A DNA stretch of 64,000 nucleotides from Paratinospora sagittata (GCA_035771175.1 CM069607.1:15446001-15510000), one strand, 5' to 3'; shown: positions 9,935 through 22,096, numbered from the stretch's first letter. Made by a program: numbers and translations. Notes: generated by a model not told the origin, from the sequence alone.

Positions 9935-11071
9935 ACTACCCTCCCGACGGCTATGGTACTGCCATGTTTCATCGAATGTTTTTGGGTTTTTGGTCCCTCA
10001 ATTGAGGGGTTTAAGCATTTTAGGCCTATCATACAAATATATGGTACTCACTTATATGAAAAATACCGTGGTAAGTTACTCATTGCCACAGGAATCAATG
10101 TAGCCAATTACATATTCCCTTTTGCATTTGATATTGTTGATCAAGAAAATACGGACAACTGGGAATAGTTTCTTAGGAACCTTCGTTATAGTGTGACGAA
10201 TAGAGAAGGCATTTGCCTTGTCAGTGATCATCACCCTAGCATATTGAGTGTTGTTAAAAAAGTAGAGAAAGGCTGGACCGAGCCTTAGGCATATCACAGG
10301 TTCTGTTTGAGGCATGTGGGTACTAATTTCAACAATAAGTTCCACAACAAAAAGTGGAGAGATTTGGCCAGGGCAGCAGGGTCACAACACCAACCACGTA
10401 AGGTTGAGACACTAATGAAAGAGCCAAAGCACCAGAAAAAGGGTTGCACAAGATGGTTTAATCTCATTACCCTTCCTAGAGAGAGGTAGACAATGGCTTA
10501 CGATGGTGGGGTGCGGTACGGTTGGATGACTACCAATGTGGCTGGTTAGTCCATGCATATACTTCTTTGAGTTGTCTGTGCTACTTATTTTTATTGTCCG
10601 CTCTACTAAAATGACGTGCAATTTCTGATTAATTTTTTTTTTCTCTTTTTTTCTGTAGAGTGCTTCAATGGAGTATTGAACGGGCCCCAATTTTATCCGG
10701 TCACAACATTGGTGCAGTTGGCGTTCTATAGATGTGTTTCATGGTTCATCGTTAGACGACAATAAATAAACCAAGCAATTAGTAGAGGAGAAGTTTTCAC
10801 AGAGTATGCCGTTAACAAAATGAGAACTTGGGGGCTTAAGGCAGAGAACCACACAGTTACATTGATCAATCAACATCTTGAGACATTCGAGGTTGTTACC
10901 GGAATACAAGATGCACGCATGAACAAAAGGGGAAACAAGCAAGTCGTTCGACTAAAAGATAGTCGTTGCAGTTGCGACAAATGAGAATGTTATGGGATCC
11001 CTTGTTCACACGTACGAACAACGTGTCATTTTACTTCCATTGATTGTGACCTTACATTGATCATTAGTGTC
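9935..11071 (+). pseudogene. MULE transposase catalytic domain and SWIM zinc finger
   Basis: Reads FGPSIEGFKHFRPIIQI then YGTHLYEKYRGKLLIATG, the MULE DDE domain. The first catalytic Asp, expected in 'QIDGTHL', is Tyr (codon 10040-10042). The second is kept in CLVSDHHPSI (about 10220-10250) and the Glu region in ECFNGVL. A 114-bp GT-AG intron (10545-10658) splits 'TTNVA' from 'ECFNGVL', and joining restores the Glu codon, so the gene keeps a spliceosomal intron at this point. The C-terminal SWIM motif CSC...GIPCSH is at about 10965-11015. In-frame stops are at 10166, 10285 and 10486 among others. The family cuts and joins DNA at element ends; this copy cannot. Confidence 0.9.
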
Positions 11072-12782
11072 TGTTATCACAATAACCCTCATGACCCATA
11101 AAAGATATTTTGATGATTATAAACCACATTCCTAAATATACTTCATATGAAAATGCATGAAGAAGCTTATCAAAGAATTTCAAAAGAAGAATGGTCGTGA
11201 TCGTGTTGAAGACTGTATTGATTCAAGCTGCTAATATTACTTTTAGATGCTATAGAATGATTTAGGCTTGTAGAATCTTAGTCATTACATGATTCAGCAA
11301 AATCATTCAACCCATAAGCTTTTCACGTGATTTCGAGAATATTTGGATTCTTAGTGAAAACGTGTTTCATCGATTCAAGTTGTTTTCAAATAAATTTCAA
11401 ACTATTTGAATGTTTTTCAAAGTGTTTGATTTGATTTGAAGAGTACAAAGCTTGATTTAATTTGATCGGATTTCAATAGTGAAAAATCATGTTAAGTGTC
11501 TACGAGGACACTAATGTAGTGGCTAGTCACTTAATATCAAGTTAACACTGCAGGACGCTACTTTTCCATTAGAACGCTACTAGTTTCTGGAAACGTGTGG
11601 ACATGTTTTAAAGTAAGACACTGATGTTTGATTAGCGCCCTCCCTGTCATTTTGAGAAACTAGTCGTTAAGTCCATTAGGACGCTAATGCTTGATTAGCG
11701 CCCTCCCCGAGTTTCTAAGAAATTAGAACTCAAGTTCGCCAGGACACTAGTGCTGGATTAGCGCCTTCTCTAAGCAAACTTTGAACAACTTGATTTTCAA
11801 GTAAATGTTCCAGTAGGACGCTAATATCGCGCCAAAACGCTAATGCACCATCTTGATCTTCTAGATCTTGTTACTTCAGGACGCTAGTGCCATAGTAGGA
11901 TGCTAATGAAAAACTATTAGAAAATCTTTTGAGAAGTCTGTCACCTGCGCACTTTCTACTTTTTTTGAGCATTTCTATTTTCATATAAGCGCAGAATTTG
12001 AGAAATTTTCAACGTTATTAAAGACCACATTTTGGTGAAAGTTTCTAACCATTGCATTTGAAATTCAAATTAAAGCATTTGTATTTTTGGGAGATCGAAA
12101 TCCTAAACGCACTCTTTATATATTTGCAACTATGAACCGTTGAATATACAACTTAACATTTAGAAAATCCTTGCGCTCAAACTCTTTGAATGTTAGTCAT
12201 TTTTTTGTTTTGAAAAAGATCAAAATATTGATTTGTTACTTTGATTTCAAAACATACTTTCTGGATTTGTATGATCGTGAACTTCAATCTTTTGAAAATC
12301 CAAGAAAGATAGAAAAGAAGAACCTCAACTTTCGGCCGTTCATAAACTCAAATCTTTTGTTGAATTTGAGATGCACTGAGGTTCGCATTGCGATGTAAGT
12401 GTGTCATTGATTCGTGGTAAAAGAATCAATTCCTATTCTTATAAATTATTTGTAATGTGACAGGGAGTCACGAAGCTGAGCTAGTGTTGCTCAAAGTGTA
12501 TCAGTTGATCTCACACTCGCAAGTTGAGAGACTATAAAAGTTTAATCCTCACCTTTGAAGAGGGTTGGATAATGGAGTTTGGACAAAATCCTAATAGGGG
12601 AGATTAGTTAGTGGAGGTAGCCAAGAACTGAACCACTATAAATCTTGTGTGTTCATTTGTTGTTTACTGTTCTTCAGTATCGTATGTTATAACTTGTTTA
12701 AATCTGTGAATCAATTTTATTGAAAGGTATAACCTGCTAAATCGTCCAATTCACCCCCCTTTTCAACATTTCTGCGCCAACA
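11072..12782 (+). mobile_element. Solo LTR of the F1 copia family
   Basis: Starts TGTTATCACAATAACC and ends TGCGCCAACA. Flanks GTGTC (11067-11071) and GTGCC (12783-12787) form a 5-bp TSD with one mismatch. The left end aligns by eye with the reverse complement of the F1 LTR at 42583 (shared ATATTTTGA.GATT and CCACATTC), and the right end shares 'CCAATTCACCCC' with the F1 LTR ends. Its middle (about 11540-11910) has the family's AGGACGCTA/TAGCGCCCT words in the reverse sense to the minus-oriented copies, as expected for a plus-oriented LTR. It separates the MULE SWIM finger from the C-terminal tail. Confidence 0.85.
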
Positions 12783-13072
12783 GTGCCACCTCGACCAATA
12801 CTTCAAGTATTATGAACCTCAGTTTCATCCCATTCTGGACGAATCTTATTGGCCACAGTGTACTATCTTGTACACTATGATACCTAATTTTTCTCTTGCT
12901 CGTAAATCTTGTCGATCAAGGTCATCACACCTAAGAAATGAGATTGATATAAAGGAACCCTCTTATAAGATTAGATGTGGACATTGTGGACATGAAGGCC
13001 ACATGCGTTGTCCAGCCCTCCGTGGAGGGGCTACAAAAGCTATTGTTTGCCCACATATATTTCATGTTTTCT
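12783..13072 (+). pseudogene. MULE transposase C-terminal tail with zinc-knuckle-like motif
   Basis: Reads CHLDQYFKYYEPQFHPILDE then SYWPQCT, the conserved region just after the SWIM finger in MURA proteins, then a basic stretch and CGHCGHEGHMRC at about 12978-13013. This resembles the CCHC knuckle that ends many MURA proteins but is two residues short between His and the last Cys, so it may no longer bind zinc. The frame closes with TAA at 13072. It is one frame out relative to the SWIM segment, so a frameshift predates or accompanied the LTR insertion. Confidence 0.75.
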
Positions 13073-13290
13073 AATTTTTCAGTCTCATGGATCTTTCGCA
13101 GCTTAATTTGACACTTTTGTATCGACTTTGTCATTTACGAGCTCCTGTTTTAATGATGAGTGTTTTCTACTATTTTATATAGTGTTTTATAGTATTAATT
13201 TTCTCTTGTTTTTTTTTTTTTTTTGTTAATTTTTCACCATCTTCGATGCTAATATGTGCTAATTAAATGTAATGTTATTTCATCTAGGTT
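13073..13290. other. Spacer between MURA and PMD genes
   Basis: AT-rich, with a T-homopolymer at about 13208-13226. No coding potential. It presumably holds the MURA terminator and PMD promoter, but no motif is clear. Confidence 0.4.
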
Positions 13291-15554
13291 AGATGGATCC
13301 AGGTCCTTCATATCCATCAGTACTGACTATGCAGGCCCGTTATTGATCTGGTCCCATCTGGGATGGAGAGGTACTTGACTTTCATTTTGATATTTAATCA
13401 ACTCATTTTTTACAAAGTCTGTCATTGACAGTATAACTTTTGATTTTTTTAATGCAGCCAGTGAAAGAGTTGCATTGCCGACGTAGGGAGGTCGTGGTCC
13501 ATCGCATGCTTCCACTAGACCCATGTATTATTCCATACTTGAAGTGAGCTAATTTTTACGGGGTAGCACGTGTTGGATTCATTTAGTTGAACTAACACTG
13601 AATTACTGCCTTCATTGAGCGTTGGCGTTAAGAAACCCATACCTTCCACCTAACAGTTGGAGATGCGACTATTACACTCTAAGATGTAAAGGTACAATTG
13701 AGGTCGCGGGTCGATGGTCTACCAATGACAGGATCGACCAACCTTAATTAAGGGGTTTTATGTGCTGAGTTGCTCGGGTTCATGCGGAGGGGAAAGAAAG
13801 ATGTGGGGGACAACTGAGTCTAGTCACCCTTGAAGAAAGAGTTCCTTGACTAAAATTCAAGTACAACAGTATGCATGAGCCTACATTTTGCAGCTGATTG
13901 GAAGAGGTGGCTTGTTGTTAGACTAGTGAGACAATCTTGTACACCTATGTGTTCTACCTCTTCTTGCGGACTTTGATGTGGTTGATAGTTATGCTTGGGG
14001 CAATGCAATGTTAGAATGGCTATATCTTCAAATGTGTCGTCCCGTTGATTGTGGAAAGAAGTGTTTCAGGAGCACTAGTCTTGGTATAGCTATGGGCATG
14101 GGATAAATTTTCATTTTTGGCTCCAAGGAGACGCAACATTCCTCGCGAGGATCATGCTGGTCCAAATGCACATCTTTTGCCACCACCACCATTGGCATAT
14201 AGGTACATGGGTTAATTTTTACTTGAGTCACCTTTACTCTTCCCTTTTAACATTCACCATTAACATTTATTAATTTGTCGTTAACATTTGCAGGTGGAGA
14301 TACACGTTGGTAAAGAAAGAGATCCCAACGCATGTGTTGAATAAATATAGAGAGGCCTTGGACACCAAAGGTCTTTAAGAGGTATAATTTTTTAAAAAAT
14401 TTACACATATGTATTGCTTAATTCTGGTGTTGCATGGTTTCTCAGTTTCGACGTTAGGAACGATGTATATATAGGTCAGGTGGACTCCATATACCAATGA
14501 TTTGATTGATGCATTGCTAGATTATTGCAAGCATGGGCGACACATTTGGCACACAGTTTCTCCACTAATTTGTTTCGCCATAGTTAAGTTACTTCAGCCA
14601 GATCGAGTGTTGCGTCAATTTGGCATGAGACAAGTGATTCCGGAGCCATGTGACACTAGTGTTGACCTTCAATACTGCGATATGAGGGGCCAATGTGATA
14701 GTGATTGGATTTAAAAGCACATATATTATGTTGACGAATGGGAGTGCCGTGCACAAAACTTGGCAGCTGGTGATGTCTATGAAAATAATGTTTCATCACA
14801 TATGGAGTACAATGACCCATACATTATTTGGTACCGATCAATAACCCGAAGGTATATGATTGAAAGTGGCACAACTATCGATTGCTTCGTAACAAAATAC
14901 ATTTTGCAATTACGTTTTCGCATATTACCAATGATAGTTATTTTCTCTAACTTATGGCATTTTTTTAATATAGGTTCGCAACACGGCTCAAGTTAATTTG
15001 CGCGGTTGAGTTAATGATATGATAGCCTTGACGGACATTGAGAAGATTTCAATGACTGCGCTACAAATGGTGCATGCAGATTACATGGTTAGGGGGGGAC
15101 ACAACAGAAGGACCATCGTCAGCATACCATCACAGTCCCACTACTCCTTCCAGTTGAGTGGATCCATTCACAAATATCCACACGTCACCATTGCAATGGG
15201 ATCCTTCCACCTTTGGTGACGCAAGAACACATATTGAGATTGACCTGACAATTACTTCATTCGAGGAAAATCCAACGTTGGGTGAAAAAGGTTGCCAAAA
15301 TTTTGACCTTTACCTAGGGAGAAATTGGAATCCAAAAGGAAATTGGATAGGTAGAGGAAAATGAATGCCAAGGCAAGGGTTAGGGCAAGGGCAAGGCGTG
15401 GGAGGTGTATTTATAGTAGATACGGTTATTGAGGCACATGATGAGCGTGACGACCATGGTCATGAGGATGAGCACATATCTGCTATGCCAGTTGGTGATG
15501 ATCCAGCAACACACATTTCTAGACCTTCAGATAATGTCGAGCCAGCTGTTTAGG
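13291..15554 (+). pseudogene. Plant mobile domain (PMD, MAIN-like) gene, degenerate, multi-exon
   Basis: Exon 1 starts ATGGATCCAGG (MDPGPSYPSVLT, then SGPIWDGE) and ends at 13370; a GT-AG intron follows (13371-13457). Exon 2 begins PVKELHCRRREV with LDPCIIPYL. Later exons read WRYTLVKKEIPTHVLNKYRE (from about 14294) and WTPYTNDLIDALLDYCKHGR, followed by WHTVSPLICFAIVKLLQPDR and VLRQFGMRQVIPEP (about 14482-14650). 'PDRVLRQFG..Q.IP' is the signature of the aminotransferase-like plant mobile domain. A final acidic, Gly/Gln-rich tail ends at about 15554. Frames are broken by stops (13341, 14379, 14713 and more). PMD proteins such as MAIN and MAIL1 act in the nucleus in gene and transposon silencing; TE-borne relatives are common. 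Position right behind MURA suggests it was cargo of this MULE. Confidence 0.8.
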
Positions 15555-15959
15555 AACCTTTGCAACACTATACGAGAGATCACTTACGACGTAACAAACG
15601 ACATAAATGGCCAATATGTGGATCTGATTGACAACTTGTTTTATCATTTTGTATATGTTTTGATAATGTGTAGTCAAAATGAATTTATACATGCTATTTC
15701 AATTCAATAAATGCTTTTCACTAGAATTATCTTGTATATGTTTTGATAGTGTTGTAGTCAACATTTATATACACTTGTTATTTAAATTTAATAATTTTTT
15801 TTTCATCAGACCATTTTACTAAAATCTTTGGGTTTTTTTAAAGAACTTGATTTCCAGAGATGGGTAAAAAATTCATCGGGGCATTGGAGCAGGGTTTTGT
15901 CACCTCCGGGGGTTTGTGGGAGGGTATTCAGACTCACTCAAAGTCATCCGGTAAAAAAA
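15555..15959. other. Non-coding junction between MULE and copia element F2
   Basis: AT-rich, no gene. The MULE 3' end and the outer end of the F2 3' LTR should both fall here, but neither terminus could be fixed. The F2 LTR match begins only at about 15960, so the outer part of that LTR seems lost or too diverged to see. Confidence 0.4.
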
Positions 15960-16912
15960 AAACCTGTGGTTTGGTCTCAGCTGGAACGCATTCCACTATG
16001 CTGGAACGCATTCCACAAGATTCGAGAGAAAAACACAATATTTTGTTTATCCTACTAGAACGCGTTTCTCACTGTTGGAACGCGTTCCACAAGACCCGAG
16101 AGTTTTGGAAATTTTTTCCCTTGAATGGAACACATTTCTCACAGCTGGAGTGTGTTCCTTCAAGTTTTAGACAAAAAATGGGGTGTTTTCTCTACTGGAG
16201 TACGTTCCTTCAGGAAGGAATGCATTTCTTGGGTTCTTGGGAAACATGCACATGGGTTCAAGAATGCATTCTTGAACATGTATGAGTTCCTTAAGTGATA
16301 AAACATTAAAATTAATCAATCGCGGAACACAATTTAAAACAAGAAGCAAATCTGAAAAAGTGAATTCTCATCAAAACATGTGAAGGAGTGAGTTCCTTTA
16401 ATTTTGACACATATGAAAAATTCATTTTCAAAAGCATGCATTACGTTCATTTTAAAGTATGTGTAATATGAAAACATTTATAATCATGATTCTACTAAAT
16501 GAAGAAACCGAAATCTGAATATGGAAAGTTTCGAAAACAAACACGATCAAGAAAACAAGTGGCTGATCAAATGTAGAAAAAACCTACAACCTAAGAGAAT
16601 TTAAAGCAATTTCAATAAGGAACAATGTTACATCCATGTGCTTTGATCTCCGGTTGAATTTGGTTGGCTTTCGTTTGACTTCAATTGACTTAGTTTCACA
16701 CACACCGACTAAGTTCTCTTGTTTTTGGATTTTGTTTTCTCGATCCTGAACTCCAGTCCTGACCTTCACTAAATGGTTATTAGCTTTTTCTTTAAACTTC
16801 AAGTCCAAATACATGACACCAAATTGGAACATGCTCAACAAGTATGTTAGATCACATAGAATATCATTTATAATCATCAAAATCAAGGAAGGCAAGGGTC
16901 ATCAAGCCAACA
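15960..16912 (-). repeat. F2 3' LTR (outer end truncated or unclear)
   Basis: The inner end is sharp: ATCAAGCCAACA (to 16912), then the polypurine tract. It matches the 5' LTR pieces at about 40070-40284 and 57803-58585. About nine near-palindromic words of the form GGAACGCGTTCC (with GGAACGCATTCC, GGAGTGTGTTCC and similar) lie at about 15980-16285. The frames called over this stretch on both strands are read-through of this repetitive DNA and are rejected as genes. Confidence 0.75.
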
Positions 16913-17288
16913 ATCTCCCCTTATTTGATGATTTCAAACATCTTACTTTTTGCCTAATTGAAGCAATAAAGAGCTTGATGAATAAATAAGCACAAACTGC
17001 AAAGTAACATGTAAACAATCAACCATGTAGTGGTAAAAATCATAAAGTAAAGCACAATAACAAGTCAACAAAGTTATACAACAAAATAAAAGTCAAAGTG
17101 TATGATCAGTATTAGAGTACAACCATCCAAAAAGAAATTTCTCCCCTTGAATCCTATCCTTACTCCCCCTTAGTTAGTGCATCTAAGCACGATGACCAAA
17201 CTAATCCCAAAATTCTCCCCCCTTTTGAAATATCAAAAAGGATGGATCACTCCCTAGGCCTGAGAAGGACCCAAATGATGCTCCAGAA
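16913..17288 (-). other. F2 polypurine tract and 3' non-coding region
   Basis: The minus strand reads ATAAGGGGAGAT directly before the LTR start TGTTGGCTTGATGA, a classic copia polypurine tract used to prime plus-strand DNA. Further GGGGAG-rich patches occur at about 17140-17225. No reading frame was recognised. Confidence 0.75.
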
Positions 17289-17901
17289 CAGGGGTGTAGC
17301 CAAAATTTATTTTTAGGGTGGGCTAAAATTTTTTTTTAGACAAACTTCGACAGTACAAGAAAAATTTATTAATTGAGATATGTGAATCACTAATATCCAA
17401 AGGATAGACATGTGTAGTTCACACATATAGTTGCAACTTTTACAGTTAGATTATCATTTCTTTTTCTGTAAGGGAAATACTAATCTAACTACAAAAATTT
17501 GTAACTACATGTGTATCTATTGGATTATTTATTGCATACTTTAAGATATATAAATCGATATATTCAAAGGATAGACATGTATAGTTATTTTGAATCTAAC
17601 TAAACATTATAAAAAAAAGGGTCCAACTAAACTTTTTGAAAATCATTTGACAACCTTATCTTTTACGTTAAAAATCAATACTTAAGTGACAAATTTAGAA
17701 GAGTTGGTTTTTAGGTGTTTAGATGTAAATTTTTTAATTGATTGTGATTATAATTTGTTGGATATTATTATTTGATAAATTAATATTTTATATATTTTAT
17801 ATTTAAAAAATTAAGAAAACTTAATATATATATATATATATATGTATGTATATATATATGTATGCTCCCTTGGGGCTTACCTTGGCCTGGCTCTGCCCCT
17901 G
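17289..17901. mobile_element. hAT-type MITE
   Basis: A 613-bp element with perfect 8-bp TSD CTCCAGAA (17281-17288 and 17902-17909). Ends are CAGGGGTGTAGCCA and, as reverse complement, CAGGGGCAGAGCCA, like the CAGGGGCGGAGCC family of plant hAT MITEs. The interior is AT-rich with a TA/TG repeat near 17825-17862 and encodes nothing. It sits in the F2 3' non-coding region near the end of the second ORF. Confidence 0.9.
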
Positions 17902-19795
17902 CTCCAGAATATTAAAAATTTCGTATTGAGAAATGGCTAGGTCAAGCGATGGAGCAGATGGTCCAGCCAGTGGCACTGCTGGGGAAAAAATTCATGTATT
18001 GGAGGCTGAGAAGATGAGGGAACAGGATGATGAAACTACTGGTGGAACGAGTCGAACCGAATCTGAAGTTGCTGGAACTCGGCATAAAATGAAGTTTCGG
18101 CTGGGAGATCATCGGAATAACCAAGGAAACGTGAGACTTAATGTAACACCCCGTAGTTTTAATTAAATACATACGTTGAATTACGCATAAATCGAGATGT
18201 AGAATACATGTATTTTATACGTAAGAGGAAAATATATGCGTATATAAAAATACATGTTATATCTAAGGGGTATGAGCAGATAAATCAAATTATTAAATGA
18301 ATAATATAAGTTTTATTTGGTTAATTAAATATGTGAATTGAGTTGATGAGGAGCATGGGAAAAAAATAAATTAAGTATCTCTCATTTCTAATCTCTCTCT
18401 CTCTCTCAAACGTTTAAAAAAAAGAGACAAAAGAAAGAAGAATGGAGAAGAAGAAAGAGGAAAAAGACGTGGGAACGCCAATTTTGCGCCAAATCGAGAC
18501 CCGCGGTAAGTGATTTTCACTTTAGTTCTTCGTGAAATTGATATCTAAGCTAGATGTAACGAGTTTCTCGGATTAATTTTTGCTATGAGAGCCATTTTAC
18601 GACGTTTTCAAAATTGGGGTTTTGACCCAACTTGAATGAAAATTTGCTTGAAAGGTTGAAAGACACTTCCTAGACTGTAAAAGCCCCGAATATGTGGTTA
18701 GATTTTATTTATTTGTTCATTTAGAATTTTTATGGCTGTTGGAAGTTATATTTGATATTTGAGACATTTCGAATCATATTAAAACCTGATGAAACTCCAG
18801 TTTAAGGCTATAGAATGGTAGAATGAACTGTTGTGGGTCCATTGATGCTAATTTCATGATTTTTGGAGACTGTTTGACAGTTTTAGTAAAAATTATCCAT
18901 GTTTTCAATGAACAGTGACGTAAACAGTATTGTAAATAGTATTATAATTATATCCAGTGAATAAAATAGAATTGGAATCCAGTAAAACTCCAGTTTGAGA
19001 TCATAGAATAGTAGAAAATTGAATTTCAGACGTTTCGATATTAAGATTGTGATTTTTGGATATGATTTGATATTTTTAGTAACTAAATATATGGTTTTGG
19101 TGAGTAAAATTGACTTTGAATACCTCCGCGAACATGTAAAACTTTAGTAAAATATTTGTTGAAGGTAGTAGAATAGTAGTAAGACTGATTTTACACGTGT
19201 CAACGTGGAATGTTCTATACTTTTAATAAAATTGATATATGTTCCAGTAGAAAAAAAAAACTGAGAATTAGTGAAAATATGAATTGAAAATCTATTTTCA
19301 CTGTTCTTTCTTGTGGAAATATCTAGATTGACCACAAAAACGAGATAGTAGTTTCTTCAACTGTTTATGAGTCCTAAATTGAGTTGAAATCTAAATTCAC
19401 AGAATGTGTATAATATTTCTCAGGTTGATCTTTATTATTGGTGATTTGAAGTGAGTTGAAAAATTAAATATGTAAATAGATATGAATAAATGAAATTGAA
19501 TTATAGAGTGGTTGTGACAGGTTGAGTTAGTTGGATTTAAATTGGAACTGGACTCGAAAGCGACGGTGATAGTATTTAAGTTGGAAAGTCTTGTGCTGTG
19601 AGTATATTTTCTTGATTTGGTTCTTGTATGGCATTATATATATATGAAATGTTTGATTGTAAATATGCTATGTATATATATTGTTGCATTGTATATTAAT
19701 CTGCATTCATAAATGAGTTTTTTAGCAGTGAAGCATGTGAGACTTGCAAAGGCAAGTTGGTGTCATTTTGTTAGAAATTAGAACCAGATGAGTGT

Positions 19796-21191
19796 TGTAA
19801 TACCCTAGGTTTGTACAAAATAATAATAATAATGATAATAATAATAATATTTTTCGGGCACATGCCCGAACGTTCTGGCGTAATTTTTCCTATTTAAGGA
19901 ACCCCTCCCCCTCCTCATTTCTCACACCAAAATCACTCCTCCTTCTGATTTTCCTTCTCACTTTCACTCATTTTCAGTTTTTGTCTTCTCTTTTGAGACT
20001 CTCTTTCCGAGACTCTCTGTGCGGTGCAATGCGGTTCTGCGCCGGGGAAGGCGCCAGTTTTCAAAGGAGTTCTTATCTAAAGGTGGGGAACGAAACATAA
20101 GTTTTCGTAACTTATAACTTTTATTAAAGCTTACATTTATTTATCATTATGTCTACTATTCATTTACACTGCATTATTGCGTATAATGTTTATACTTGTC
20201 ATACTTATGCTTGTATATTTGGAGTTCATGTATTACACTATTGTTATGTTGGATTAGTGGTCAATCTGACTCAACTAGACTCAGTCTTGTCCTCAGTAAC
20301 TTTAAATAGTGAACGGGAAAGAGCGTGCTGCTCTAGACGATTGGTATTTAAGTAGACCTCGTGTCTCACTTCTCAACTGGAGACTGATCTAGTTGCTCTT
20401 ATTTGAAAGCTATCAGCTTATACAAGTAATACTGAATGTCCTAACCTTGCACGTAGTGATACCGACCCTGATAAGGATCACCAGACATTGCCAAATCTTG
20501 TCTAATGTTAAGTAAAGACTGGACCAGTTCATGCATTGACATTATACATAGCACCACCTAGGGCCGTATGTGGTTAATGATTCATAGAATAGTTAGAAGC
20601 AATGCTCGCTATTCATTATATTTCTCTGGAGAGGGACGTATAATGAGAACTTGGCTACTTCTGGGGAGGGACATCTGTATGTGAATCCAGAGCGTCGTTC
20701 CTAAGGAGGGACGTACAATGAGAACCTGGCTACTCCTGGGGAGGGACATTTGTAAGTGAACTCAGGCGATGTAAAATCATCTAACCAATACGAGACTGCG
20801 TCATGCATACATACATGTTGGATTGATTATGATGCTCTGATGTGTATTTAAGATATTTGATTGTGAAGTTTGTTTTATTAATTGTTATATTCACGAACTA
20901 TTTTACCCACTGAGGGTGTAGCTCACCCTGTTGTTATCCAATTTTTCACAGGAGATTAGGGTGGACTGGGTGCAGGTTTTTGGGCCCACATTTTGTACCC
21001 TTTGTATTATTCATTGGGGATTTTGGGAGAATGTTCCCTTAACTATTTCATGTACAAATATATTCTGAAATAAATGAAATCAGACTTGTACTTAATCGTG
21101 TTTCCGCACACTCTGCTATCCTTATGATGCCAATCTGCGCCCCGTCCGTGAGTGTCCCGCCGGTTTAGGCGCATCCGGGCGAGGTGTGACA
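19796..21191 (+). mobile_element. Solo LTR, 1.4 kb, nested inside another LTR
   Basis: Perfect TSD AGTGT (19791-19795 and 21192-21196); termini TGTAATACCC and GGTGTGACA. A TATA-like CTATTTAAGG is at about 19889-19899, followed by a CT-rich leader, so it keeps a promoter-like U3/R layout. CACTGAGGGTGTAGCTCACC (20908-20928) precedes the 3' end. The same family appears, split by an inversion, at 48099-48290 and 43565-44438. A TAA repeat lies at 19822-19850. Confidence 0.92.
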
Positions 21192-21852
21192 AGTGTTATG
21201 CGTAACCTCATTGTCAGTAGGCCTGTCCTAACAAGGATTGGAGATCCTTGAAATGACTGTGAATTGAGTAATGTGAGGTTCGAGCGTAGGCTCCTTATCG
21301 GTGTATAATAAAGAGTTCATACCCGCTCCATTACGAGAAGGAGGGAGATTGTGGTTTTAGTTGAAAACGATGCATTATTTTCTTGAAAAATCACAAAATC
21401 TATGTTGTTGACATGTATGATATATTTGTTGAATGATGCAGGTCTTTAATAATTGTTTTAAATTATTTTAAATGTCTTGTTTCCCTAAATGCATTTGTTG
21501 ATTGCTCACTCCATTTCCTCCAATATTTCAGGTATCGAGTGAGTGATAATCACGTGATTGCATTTGTCTCGTATATGTATGTAGAGGATATGGGTTACTT
21601 TTCTATATTTTGATAGGTATAATTATCACATTATTATTTATATACTATCACATAGTTGGGTGGAATGGAAATATGGGTTTTGTTATTTGGATTATAAAAT
21701 GTTTAATGATGATATATTTAATCATACGATCATGGTGGATGAAATGACTTGAGAAATGAATAGTATTTGAACATTTTGGGTTATGAAGTGCTTGTGATAT
21801 TGAGAGGATTATTTATTGTGGAATGAATGACATGAATGAATATTGTGAATGA

Positions 21853-21895
<43 letters not shown>
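21853..21895. repeat. TA dinucleotide microsatellite
   Basis: About 21 TA units in the outer solo LTR. Confidence 0.95.
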
Positions 21896-21903
<8 letters not shown>

Positions 21904-22096
21904 TTTGTGGTATATCAGGTTGTGAGTGGTCCATTTTATGGGGAGATGCTGTCAAAATTTCTAAAAAATTTGGGAATTATTGTGAATGTCCGTTGAGGCT
22001 GACAATGTATTGTATACTGTATATAGGTATGTACAGTGTATAGTACACCGTGTCGGTCATGACGTCAGCCTACATCAGGGGCGTCGTAACACTTGA

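Larger units (their letters stand above)
2395..15554 (+). mobile_element. Degenerate Mutator-like element with MURA and plant mobile domain genes
   Basis: Joining the pieces between the inserted elements gives a MURA transposase in domain order: N-terminal domain and acidic linker (2395-3442), the 'FPQMSQDHRKLD' region (5392-5563), the pre-catalytic helix region (6880-7071), the MULE catalytic domain and SWIM finger (9935-11071) and the C-terminal zinc-knuckle tail (12783-13072). A plant mobile domain gene follows in the same orientation (13291-15554). MULEs carrying extra genes, PMD genes among them, are known in plants. Every module has stop codons or frameshifts, so this is a fossil. Terminal inverted repeats were not found, so the outer limits are only those of the recognisable coding sequence. 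Confidence 0.75.
18142..22091 (+). mobile_element. Solo LTR, gypsy-type, with a nested solo LTR
   Basis: Starts TGTAACACCCCGTAG and ends GGGGCGTCGTAACA. Flanks CTTAA (18137-18141) and CTTGA (22092-22096) form a 5-bp TSD with one mismatch. Without the nested LTR (19796-21191 plus one TSD) it is about 2.55 kb. Internal features are a TCTC run (18387-18405), a TA microsatellite (21853-21895) and repeated phrases 'actccagtttgagg.atagaat'. No coding sequence; the 64-residue frame over the TA run is an artefact. It interrupts the F2 second ORF. Confidence 0.85.

Noticed and set aside
17933..18166. 77-residue plus-strand frame that looked like a small hydrophilic protein
   Set aside because: The minus strand continues the F2 second ORF across the LTR insertion, and the plus frame ends in LTR DNA.
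21849..22043. Frame with a Tyr-Ile run
   Set aside because: Translation of a TA microsatellite.
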